Assembly (NCBI RefSeq): GCF_905171775.1
Contig: NC_053499.1
Location: forward strand, 91,305,512-91,369,511
DNA: 64,000 nucleotides
Direction of reading: 5' to 3'
From: Rana temporaria
Taxonomy: Eukaryota; Chordata; Amphibia; Anura; Ranidae
Numbering within the stretch: the first letter of the stretch is position 1; every line of letters starts with the position of its first letter. Of the stretch, positions 55,055 through 64,000 are shown one piece after another. Both the position numbers and the translations under genes were made by a program. The notes beneath the pieces are model-generated. The model was given only the letters and a program-made list of their open reading frames with translations, made no database searches and was not told where the DNA came from.

Positions 55055-56570
55055 CCACTTAAGACCCGGACCAAAATGCAGGTAAAAGACCAGGCCCCTT
55101 TTTGCGATTCGGCACTGCGTCGCTTTAACTGACAATTGTGCGGTCGTGCGACGTGGCTCCCAAACAAAATTGGCGTCCTTTTTTTCCCACAAATAGAGCT
55201 TTCTTTTGGTGGTATTTGATCACCTCTGCGGTTTTTATTTTTTGCGTTATAAACAAAAATAGAGCAACAATTTAGAAAAAAATTCAATATTTTTTACTTT
55301 TTGCTATAATAAATATCCCCCCAAAACATATATACATTTTTTTTCCCCCAGTTTAGGTCGATACGTATTCTTCTACCTATTTCTGTTAAAAAAAAAATCG
55401 CAATAAGCATTTATCGATTGGTTTGCACAAAATTTATAGCGTTTACAAAATAGGGGATAATTTTATTGCATTTTTATCAAAAAATTTTTTTTACTACTAA
55501 TGGCGGCGAGCAGCGATTTTTTTCGTGACTGCGACATTATGGCAGACACTTTGGACAATTTTGACACATTGTTGGGACCAGGGCTCAAGTCCTGCGGGAA
55601 CGCGTGGGAACGGCGTTCCTGCACTTTTTTCACAGCAGGAACACAGTTCCCTTTGCAGGACTAGAGCAGCCGAGCCGCCTGAGCCAATCCTAAGCGTCGA
55701 TGCCCAGCTCGAGTCACTGTCAGGGGCAGGCGAACCTTAGTAATCCTTTATGTTACTGGCCGCTTCCTGTATATGGATTCATCGGGTAGTCTGCGGGTAT
55801 TCCGTCACTTCCTCAATGTCACAATGTCTCCTGGGAGCTTTTGTCATTGTTCCCAGGAGACATTGCGGAGGGATTTAGAAAGAACTTGCTTAAAGGAATA
55901 CCTGCACACTACCCGATGAATCCGTATACAGGAATCGACCAGTAACATAAAGGATTACTAAGGTACAGTGGATCGAAAGAAAAAAAAAACATGCGGTTTA
56001 GTAATGAGCGTATAATTTTTTTTATTTTTTGGTGGGGGAGTGGATCTTGGGTGGGAGTTCCCACACTTTTTTCCCCAGAACTTGACCCCTGGTTGGGACC
56101 ATTGTCATTTTCACAGCAAAAAATGGATTTAAAATGCATTGTTTATTGTGAAAATGACAGTTGCAGTTTGGGAGTTAACCACAAGAGGGCGCTGAAGGGG
56201 TTATGTGTTCCCTGAAGTGTGTTTACAACTGTAGGGGGGTGTGGCTGTAGGTCTGACGTCATTGATTGTGCGTCCCTATATTAGGGAACACACAATCGAT
56301 GACAGCGCCACAGTGAAGAACGGGGAAGCCGTGTTTACACGCGGCTCTCCCCATTCTTCAGCTCCGGGGACCGATCGCGTGACTAACTGTGATCAGGTCC
56401 GCGAGTCCCGCGGCCGAGGTCACGGAGCTTCGGACCGGGTCGCAGGTGCGTGCCACGGGGGCGCGCCCGCGACCCACCGCTGGGCTTTATACAATCACGT
56501 ACAGGTACGTGATTGTGCCCAGCGGTGGCATTCTGCCGATGTATATCGTCGTTAGGCGGTCCTTAAGTGG
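55055..56570. mobile_element. CCACTTAAG-type TTAA element, copy 1
   Basis: TTAA at 55051-55054, CCACTTAAG at the left end, CCTTAAGTGG at the right end and TTAA at 56571-56574. The interior resembles copy 2 at 60953-63166 ('gcactgcg...gctttaact', 'cccacaaatagagctttctt'). No coding region. piggyBac-like from the TTAA target. Confidence 0.8.
55580..56092. mobile_element. hAT-like MITE with internal foldback
   Basis: TTGGGACC at 55572-55579 and 56093-56100 is the 8-bp duplication. The ends 'agggctcaag' and 'cttgacccctgg' are inverted. Inside, 'cttagtaatcctttatgtta' (near 55735) mirrors 'taacataaaggattactaag' (near 55943), and 'aatgtctcctgggag' mirrors 'tcccaggagacatt', so the centre is a hairpin of about 200 bp. 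Confidence 0.75.
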
Positions 56571-56736
56571 TTAATAATAAAAAAATATATAAAAAAAGAG
56601 GGGTAGCCATCCGGGGGCCCCTGGGGACCTCTGGGCCCTTTAATAAAAAAATAATAAAAAACAAAAAAAAGGGGGGTTGCCATCCAGGCCCTGGGGACCT
56701 CCAGGCCCCTTGGGACCTCTGGGCCCTTTAATAATA

Positions 56737-56737
<1 letters not shown>

Positions 56738-56780
<43 letters not shown>
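56738..56780. repeat. (TA)n microsatellite
   Basis: TA-rich run with one TGTGTA interruption. Confidence 0.9.
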
Positions 56781-56784
<4 letters not shown>

Positions 56785-56921
56785 ATGTATTTTTTTTAAA
56801 TAAAAAATAAATAAAAAAAAGGGGGGTTGCCATCTGGGACCCTGGGGACCCTGTGAGGGCCCATCCGGGCCCCTTACAGGTGTACTGTCTGTACCCCCCT
56901 GATGGCGGCCCTGGATATAGA

Positions 56922-58930
56922 ATTATACTAGCAACTCGTGGTTGTATTGTTGTTCTAGGCGCATCGAGGCCTACGGGTAACTGACTGCGTTTTCTGTACT
57001 TTTTGTACCATGAAGAATTTTAATAAATAAATAAATAACTTCTGTAATAAATGTGTGTATTACAAGGTTCATTACACACTACTGGTAGGCAAGTACATGA
57101 TGCAAAATGGATGTGAAGTGTACTCTATGTACAGTAGACAACACTGAAAAAATAAAGGAGAAAGGTAGTGCTTTGCTTACTCTTGTTTGCAGGGAAAAAG
57201 TGCTACCACATAAAGAACCTTAGATAGATGTATAAACCACATTATCTACAGGATTATTCATCAGGGTGTTCACTGCTTTATATTTAATTTTACTACTACT
57301 ATAATTGTACACACATGCAACAGATCCATTTGTCAAATAATAACTTTAAAATGTACATTATATATAAATCCTAACAAAGAAAACATACTGGACTTTAAAG
57401 GTACACAATCATACCATTATATAAAATCACATATTTGTATTTACATGTTAAATGCCATTCCACATACAGTACATATGAGCTTCATATGCATCCTTTCATC
57501 CCAGATATCCCAATACTCATATTTGACCATATTTGTTTATTTCACAAGACATCATTCAGGGGCCCAAACACATATCTCCTGAACTGCAATAACTGCAATA
57601 ACAGACCGTTTGTATATACAGTAAATGTAAATACTGTGATATTGCTGTTCAGGAGGTAGGTCGTTGGGCCCTTATACAATACTGTTTTATTTTTTTGATA
57701 CTATATGATACCAATATGTTGTGAGTGGCATAGCAAATTATTGTCCCAAATTATTCCTGAAGAAGCAGTCATTGACTGAGAATCTTGTTGAATCTTTAAA
57801 TCTCAATAATTTATTGAACCAAATAATGGATGAATTGTGAAATAACCGAATATAGTCAAAAATGAATATTGGAAGGGGCCTGGTCAGCCACAGAAGTATA
57901 TGGCCGCACTGTGGGGGAGCTCCGCTATCACGGACTTCCCTGAGCTATTTACAAAACAACCTGTGAGCCCTGAGTGACAGTAACCTGCACCGGAGAGCAG
58001 CAGGAACGAGAAGGAGATGTCGGCAAAACGTAAATCCAGAGAGGGGCCCCGCAAACTCAGTGTATTCTGCAGCCCAGCCAGGACACAGAGACCAAGATGG
58101 TGATAGCTCCGCCCCTCAATGTAACACAGAACGACATGCTGCTAGCTCAGAACCAGGGCCAGATTAAGAACATTATGGGCCTGGTGCTGAGTAGTTTGGT
58201 GGGCCTTTTATAAATAAATAAAAATGCAAACAATTTTTTGTTATAACTAATTAAAGAGAGAGTGAGGATGAGAGAGAAAGAAAGAGAGCACAAAAGAGTA
58301 TGAGAGAGGGGTGAGGGGTAAGGGAGGGAGGATGAGAGAGAAAGGGGGGGAATGAGAGAGAGAGAGGATGCGCATGAGAATGTGTGGGAATGACATGAAC
58401 GCAGCCCGGCCAAGGCAAGTGACCAAAGGCACAGAACCCAGAAGGAAGACCAGGTGAAGATGGAAGCGCCCGGGCCCCGCCGGATTGATCACAGCGCAGC
58501 ACTGGAGGGCTCAGTCTCACAATTTAAGTGTACCCTAATATGCACATTGTGGCATAACCTAGCTCAGGACCTCTAAAAAATTGTAATGTTAGCAAAGTTT
58601 ACTACCGCTTTAAAATCACAGGATGCCTAAGTGCATAATTGCCAACATTACAAAAATATTTTCAGGGACACTTTGTTTTACAAGTGCCATATTTACAGTA
58701 TCTGAGATCCCCTATGTTCTTCTATACATCACAGTAGTAATCACAAAACTAAATGAGTACAAACAATGGAGCAGAACAAATATGAGGACTGAGATTTCTT
58801 TTAGTTTAACGAACAAGTGTGCCCATTCTAGAGCTGGTAACATTGAAGATATTCAGTATAGTTTTAAAGAACTGTTTTTGTGGGTAAGAGGCATAGGGGA
58901 GGAATATGGATGGTATAAAAGTGGGAAGTA
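56922..58930. other. Noncoding, no exon recognised; GA-rich stretch inside
   Basis: It holds AT-rich unique-looking DNA. A repeat fragment with 'accagggccagattaagaac' lies near 58150, a GA-rich simple stretch at about 58255-58378, and a 'ttgccaacatt...cagggacac' motif near 58640. No supported gene. Confidence 0.45.
58255..58378. repeat. GA-rich simple repeat
   Basis: Purine-only to purine-rich tract of 'gaga' with 'ggatgagagag' recurring. Confidence 0.85.
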
Positions 58931-59403
58931 CCGTATTTATCTCCCTATTACGCGCTCTGGCATATAGCACGCACCCCTAATGTAGCCCTGAAATTCCTGG
59001 AAAAAAAATGTTTTATACTTACTGTTTTGGTGTCTTGCAAGGGCGTCCATCTGCGGCCTTGTCCTGTCCTGCGGCTATCGTGGTGTCCTCTCGCGCTGTC
59101 TCCAAGTCGAATCCCCGCTTCCCGCGCTGTGTTTGAACCACTCCGCCGACATATACCGAGCGCAGTACATTCGGCTATAGTCGGGCAGGCTCCTCTCGCA
59201 TAAAGGACGTACAAGACGCACAGGACGTGACCGCGAGAGGAGCCGAGCCTGCCCGAGTATACCCGAGTGTACTGCGCTCGGTATATGTCGGCGCAGTGGT
59301 TCAAACACGGTGCGGGAAGCGGGTATTGGCGTATATCGTGCACCCGCGATTTTGCCCTGATTTTAAGGGCAAAAAAGTGTGCGGTATACGCCGATAAATA
59401 CGG
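58931..59403. mobile_element. MITE with CCGTATTTAT ends, TA target
   Basis: CCGTATTTATC on the left and GATAAATACGG on the right, with TA on each side. The next inner stretch continues the pairing with mismatches, and 59135-59290 is a long hairpin ('gccgacatataccgagcgca' against 'tgcgctcggtatatgtcggc'). Tc1/mariner-like by target. Confidence 0.8.
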
Positions 59404-59577
59404 TATGTGCAGGTGAGGGAGAGTAATGTGGAGGCTCCAACAGTGGGCACTATGTACAGGAGAGGAGTGCAGAGGGTATGGCAGAAGGCACTATGTACAG
59501 GAGAGGAGTGTGAAGGGTATGCCAGTGGGTAGTATGTACCGGAGAGGAGTGTGGAGGGTATGACAGTGGGTAGTATG
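59404..59577. repeat. 41-bp minisatellite, left part (about 4 units)
   Basis: The unit contains 'gtgggcactatgtacaggag' and 'aggagtgtggagggtatg'. The array continues at 63447 after a nested element. Confidence 0.9.
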
Positions 59578-59780
59578 TAGGGATTACCCGAACACCCCCG
59601 TGTTCGGTTCGCACCAGAACCTGCGAACACACCAAATGTCCGTGTGAACTTTAGAACCCCATTAAAGTCTATGGGACTCGAACGTTTGAAATCTAAAGTG
59701 TCATAAAAAGTGTTTGGGGACCTGGGTCCTGCCCCAGGGGACATTTATCAATGCAAAGAAAAAGAAAAAAGAAAAAAAAT

Positions 59781-60297
59781 CCAGCGGTGGTAATCCACTC
59801 TCGGTCCCCGCTCCAACGTTGTTGGTATCCAGCGACGGGTCATCTCCTCTCCGCCGGGGTCCAGCGATGAGAAGATCCATCCAGGTTCGGGATCCAGAGC
59901 ACAGCATCGCCGGCTGCCTGTCTCCACTGGAAACAACCTGGCGAATGACGTGGCTGGAGCTAGTGACATTTCTTATATAGATGAGGCGGGGCACGTGACC
60001 CCGTCCCTCTCTGAAGCACCCTCTGCTATGTCACTGGGGAAGCCCAGACTTCCCCCTTGCATCAGAGGGGGCGGGGTCACGTGACAGGTGGCCCCACCTC
60101 ACCTAAATAAGAAATGTCACTAGCTCCAGCCGCGTCATTCGCCAGGCTTTCTCCGGTGGAGACGATGCTTCACTCTGGATCCCAGACCTGGATGGATCTT
60201 CTCATCGCTGGACCCCGGCAGAGAGGAGATCAACCGTCGCTGGATACCGACAACATTGGTGCGGGGATCGAGAGTGGATTACCACCGCTGGATTTTT
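59781..60297. repeat. Long inverted repeat, arms about 200 bp
   Basis: 59781-59983 ('ccagcggtggtaatccactc' to 'gctagtgacatttctta') is mirrored by 60107-60297 ('taagaaatgtcactagctcc' to 'gagtggattaccaccgctgg'). The spacer of about 120 bp itself has 'gcacgtgaccccg' facing 'cggggtcacgtga'. Confidence 0.9.
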
Positions 60298-60952
60298 TTT
60301 ATTTTTAATAAATGATTTTTTTCCACGGTGTGTGCGTTTTTTTACAATTATTTACACTTCCTTCGTGAAATGGTAGGGGTACAATGTACCCCATTACCAA
60401 TTTACATAGGGGGGCAGAATCTGGGGGTCCCCTTTGTTAAAGGGGTCTTCCAGATTCTGAAAAGCCCCCCGCCCACAGACCCCCACGACCACCGGCCAGG
60501 GTTGTGGGGATGAGGCCCTTGTCCCCATCAACATGAGGACATCCTCCCCATGTTGAGGGCATGTGGCCTGGTACGGTTCAGGAGGGGGGGGCCTGAAGGG
60601 TCTGGAATGGATATTTGGGGGGAAACCCCACGTCATTTATTTTTTTTAAATTGACGGCGGGGTTCCCCTTAATATCCATACCAGACCTGAAGGGCCTTGT
60701 AATTGAATTTGGGGGGACCCCCACGCTTTTTTTTTTATAAATGAATTCTCTCTGAATTGCCGGGAGCTGACAATTCATTATAGCCGCGAGTCATTTTTAA
60801 ATGACTTTTTTTCCTTCAGAAATGACACTTTGTGCAGGGACAGTTCTAAGTACGGGAAACATGCGCTATTTCACATGCATACTTCACACCCCCCCAGGTA
60901 TGAAATTTAAAGGAATATTTCACTTTTATTGTTTCACTTTAAGCATTATTAA

Positions 60953-63166
60953 CCACTTAAGCCCCGGACCAATATGCAGCTAAAGGACCAAAGGTGTTTT
61001 TACAATTTGGCACTGCGCTGCTTTAACTGGTAATTGCGCAGTCATGCAATGTTGTACCGAAACAAAATTTGCGTCCTTTTCTTCCCACAAATAGAGCTTT
61101 CTTTTGATGGTATTTGATTGCCTCTGCGATTTAAAATTTTTGCTATATAAATGGAAAAAGCCTGAAAATTTTGAAAAAAAATGATATTTTCTACTTTTTG
61201 TTATAAGAAAAATCGAATAAACTAAATTTTAGTCAAACATTTAGGCCAAAATGTATTCAGCCACATGTGTTTAGTAAAAAAAATCGCAATAAGCGTATAT
61301 TTATTGGTTTTCGCAAAAGTTATAGCGTCTACAAACTAGGGTACATTTTCTGGAATTTACACAGCTTTTAATTTATGACTGCCTATCTCAATTCTTGAGG
61401 TGCTAAAATGGCAGGGCAGTACAACCCCCCCCCCCCCAAATGACCCCATTTTGGAAAGTAGACATCCCAAGGAAACTGCTGAGAGGCATGTTGAGTCCAT
61501 TGAATATTTTTTTTTTTTAGTCCCAAGTGATTGAATAATGACAAAAAAAAAATACAAAAAGTTGTCACTAAATTATATATTGCTCACACATGCCATGGTT
61601 ATATGTGGAATTGCACCCCAAAATACATTCTGCTGCTTCTCCTGAGTACGGGGATACCACATGTGTGGGACTTTTTGGGAGCCTAGCCGCGTATGGGGCC
61701 CCAAAAACCAAGCACCGCCTTCAGCATTTCAAAGGGCGCAAATTTTTGATTTCACTCCTCACTACCTATCACAGTTTCGAAGGCCATAAAATGCCAAAAT
61801 AGCACAAAACCCCCCCACATGACCCCATTTTGGAAAGTAGACACCCCAAGCTATTTGCTGAGAGGCATAGTGAGTATTTTACAGCTCCCATTTGTTTTTA
61901 AAAATGAAGAAAGAAAATACAAATGTTTTTTTTTTTTTTTTACATTTTCAAAACTTTGTGACAAAAAGTGAGATCTGCAAAATACTCACCATACCTCTCA
62001 GCAAATAGCTTGGGGTGTCTACTTTCCAAAATGGGGTCATTTGGGGGGGGTTTGTGCCATCTGGGCATTTCATGGCCTCCGAAACTGTGATAGGTAGAGA
62101 GGAGTGAAATCAAAGATTTACACCCTTAGAAAGCCTGAAGGCGGTGATTGGTTTTTGGGGTCCCGTACGCGGATAGGCTCCCAAAAGTCTCACACATGTG
62201 GTATGCCCGTACTCAGGAGAAGCAGCAGAATGTATTTTGGGGTGTAATTCCACATATGCCCATGGCATGTTTGAGCAATATATCATTTAGTGACAACTTT
62301 GCGCAAAAAAATAATAATATTTTCCCGCAACTTGTGTCAAAATATAAAATATTCCATGGACTCGACATGCCTCTCAGCAAATAGCTTGGGGTGTCTACTT
62401 TCCAAAATGGGGTCATTTGGGGGGATTTTGAACTGTCCTGGCATTTTATGCACAACATTTAGAAGCTTATGTCATACATCACACACACTCTTCTAACCAC
62501 TTCTAAAGACAAAGCCCTTTCTGACACTGTTTGTTTACATAAAGACATTTTTTTTTTTTGCAAGAAAGTTAAGTTGAACCCCCAAACATTATATATTTTT
62601 TTAAAGCAAAGGCCCTACAGAATAAAATAGTGGGTGTTGCATTTTTTTCCACACAGTATTTGCGCAGCAATTTTTCAAACACATTTTTTGGGGAAAAAAT
62701 TAACTTTTTTTTATTTATCAGTAAATAAATGATCACTGCAATCAGTGACACTGTGACAGGGGGCTGGGGGGGTGATCGGGGGTGACTGGGGGGGTTAAGT
62801 GTGCTGTGTGTTACTGTGTATGTGTGCTGTTGGTGCAACTCACTTTGTGATGTCTTCTCTCCTCTCGCCGAACGAAAATACCGCCGAGAGGAGAGATGAC
62901 ATCACTTCCTCCTGCCTGTGTTTACATAACACAGGCAGAGGAAGTCCTTCGGCAGAAGGAGATTGGCTGGGAGCGATCGCGAGGGGGTGGCCAGAAATGA
63001 ACAGCCGCCCCCTCATCGCTCCCAGAGGCTTACTGACCACCGCATGTACCGGGGGGGTCCCGATCGGACCCCCGACCCGCGGGAAGGCAGGCTCGTACAG
63101 GTACGTACATCTGCCTGTCCGTGCCATTCTGCCGACGTAAATGTACATGCGGCGGTCGTTAGGTGG
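60953..63166. mobile_element. CCACTTAAG-type TTAA element, copy 2
   Basis: TTAA at 60949-60952, left end CCACTTAAGCC, right end GTTAGGTGG and TTAA at 63167-63170. Inside, blocks such as 'ccccattttggaaagtagac' at 61444 and 61824 face 'gtctactttccaaaatgggg' at 62018 and 62393, and 'tgtggtat' blocks also invert. Several imperfect foldbacks are therefore present. No coding. Confidence 0.8.
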
Positions 63167-63446
63167 TTAAATTCACTGCTCCCGAAAAAATGTCTGTTTT
63201 TAAAACTTTTTTTTGCATTGATACATGTCCCCTGGGGGCAGGACCCGGGTCTGAAAAACACTTTTTAGGACAATAACTTGCATATTAGCCTTTAAAATTA
63301 GCACTTTAGATTTCTCCCATATACTTTAACAGGGTGTTCCGCTGCTTTTGAATTTTCCGCGAACACCCCAAATTGTTCGTTGTTCACCGAAACAAGCAAT
63401 GTTCGAGTCGAACATGAGTTCGACTCGAACTCGAAGCTCATACCTA

Positions 63447-63938
63447 GTTGTATGCACAGGAGAGGAGTGTGGAGGGTATGAAAGTGGGCAGTATGTACAG
63501 GAGAGGAGGGTATGATGGGGGCAGTATGTACAGGAGAGGAATGTGGAGAGAAAGATAGTTGGCAGTATGTACAGGAGAGGAGTTTGGAGTGTAAGCTTGG
63601 GTTACAGTATGTACAGGGGAGGAGTGTGGAGGGTATGGCAGTGGACAGTATGTATAGGAAAGGAGTGTGCAGGGTATGACAGTGGGCACCATGTATAGGA
63701 GAGGAGTGTGAAGGGTATGACAGTGAGCAGTATGTACAGGAGACAAGTGTGGAGGGTACGACAGTGGGCACTATGTACAGGAGAGAAGTGTATGACAGCG
63801 GGCACTATTTACAGGAGAGGAGTGTGTAGGGTATGACAGCGGGCGCTATGTATAGGAGAGGAGTGTGGAGGGCATGACACTGGGCACTATGTATAGGAGA
63901 GAAGTGTGGAGAGTATGACAGTGGGCACTATGTACTAG
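63447..63938. repeat. 41-bp minisatellite, right part (about 12 units)
   Basis: Same unit as 59404-59577, with length variants caused by missing 'gtggag' or 'ggtatgacag' pieces. Confidence 0.9.
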
Positions 63939-64000
63939 ACATGTGCACACTGAAATATTTTGTTTTGGAATTTCGTTTTCGTCCGAAAAATACATTTATT
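63939..64000. mobile_element. Left end of a further MITE, cut by the window edge
   Basis: 'agacatgtgcacactgaaat' followed by 'ttcgttttcgtccgaaa' looks like the terminus of a frog MITE with 'cgaaa/tttcg' repeats. Too short to classify. Confidence 0.3.

Larger units (their letters stand above)
54758..56913. mobile_element. Nonautonomous hAT element with two nested elements
   Basis: CAGGGCCTGCCATCAGG on the left and CCTGATGGCGGCCCTG on the right are inverted. An exact 8-bp duplication GATATAGA lies at 54750-54757 and 56914-56921. The interior has repeated 'gggccccttac...gggggtagcca' blocks on both sides of the nested insertion at 55055-56570, and Gly/Ala-type triplet repeats near 54820-54930. 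No transposase. Confidence 0.85.
59580..63444. mobile_element. Large nonautonomous element (TA target) that splits the minisatellite
   Basis: TA lies at 59578-59579 and 63445-63446. The ends are GGGATTACCCGAACACC on the left and CGAAGCTCATACC on the right, weakly inverted. Both sides carry 'aaaaagtgttt..ggacc..ggtcctgccccaggggaca'-like blocks in opposite orientation (59705-59745 and 63225-63265). The interior has a long inverted repeat (59781-60297) and a nested TTAA element. I recall this as a common ranid repeat; superfamily not certain. Confidence 0.7.

Noticed and set aside
58147..58520. Ser/Leu-rich minus-strand frames
   Set aside because: They are translations of the GA-rich simple repeat.
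62799..63268. Frames of about 100 codons on both strands
   Set aside because: They fall inside the right end of the repeated TTAA element and have no domain; copies of the same region elsewhere do not keep the frame.
63298..63805. 157-codon minus-strand frame with His/Thr/Leu repeats
   Set aside because: It is the translation of the 41-bp minisatellite.

Overview
The window reads as nuclear DNA of a vertebrate, most likely a ranid-type frog. There is no bacterial gene layout, no operon and no CRISPR array. Single exons sit in very large introns, several interspersed families look like amphibian repeats (palindromic MITEs, DIRS, Gmr1-like Gypsy, CR1/L2 and L1 LINEs, ZBED-type hAT), and microsatellites and minisatellites are abundant. 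The species assignment is inference from repeat types recalled from frog genomes, not from a database search.

The only cellular gene I can support lies on the minus strand. Two phase 1-1 exons, 54480-54599 and 46746-46874, each encode one complete six-cysteine calcium-binding EGF domain with proper splice signals, and probably belong to one LTBP/fibrillin-like extracellular matrix gene. The 7.6-kb intron between them is mostly a DIRS element plus MITEs, and another MITE sits about 30 bases inside the intron downstream of the second exon.

Layout: 1-955 LINE ORF1 fragment with an SGNH-hydrolase domain. 969-10363 is a 9.4-kb hAT transposon with an 8-bp target duplication; its broken transposase is on the minus strand and it carries a foldback, a small MITE, a CR1/L2 tail, a 5'-truncated L1 and, inside that L1, a solo LTR. 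10372-14357 holds MITE fragments, a foldback and a minisatellite. 14448-23827 lies between inward-facing terminal repeats at TTAA sites and is nearly all tandem repeats, including over 100 copies of a 34-bp unit. 26358-30084 is a second, truncated hAT copy holding a solo Gmr1-type LTR. 31627-37228 is a near full-length Gypsy element with integrase upstream of reverse transcriptase (Gmr1 order). 38384-43810 is a C-poor endogenous-retrovirus-like element with identical 90-bp terminal stretches but a ruined coding region. 43811-54075 holds MITEs, the second EGF exon and the DIRS element. 54758-56913 and 59580-63444 are nested DNA-transposon stacks; the second splits a 41-bp minisatellite.

The nesting gives a relative history: several insertions can be polarised because an empty site is visible in a second copy or a target duplication is intact. 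I found no clearly new gene system. The most unusual items are the TTAA-bounded satellite carrier, the G-rich 34-bp array, the retrovirus-like element with identical ends and dead coding, and the MITE beside a splice donor.
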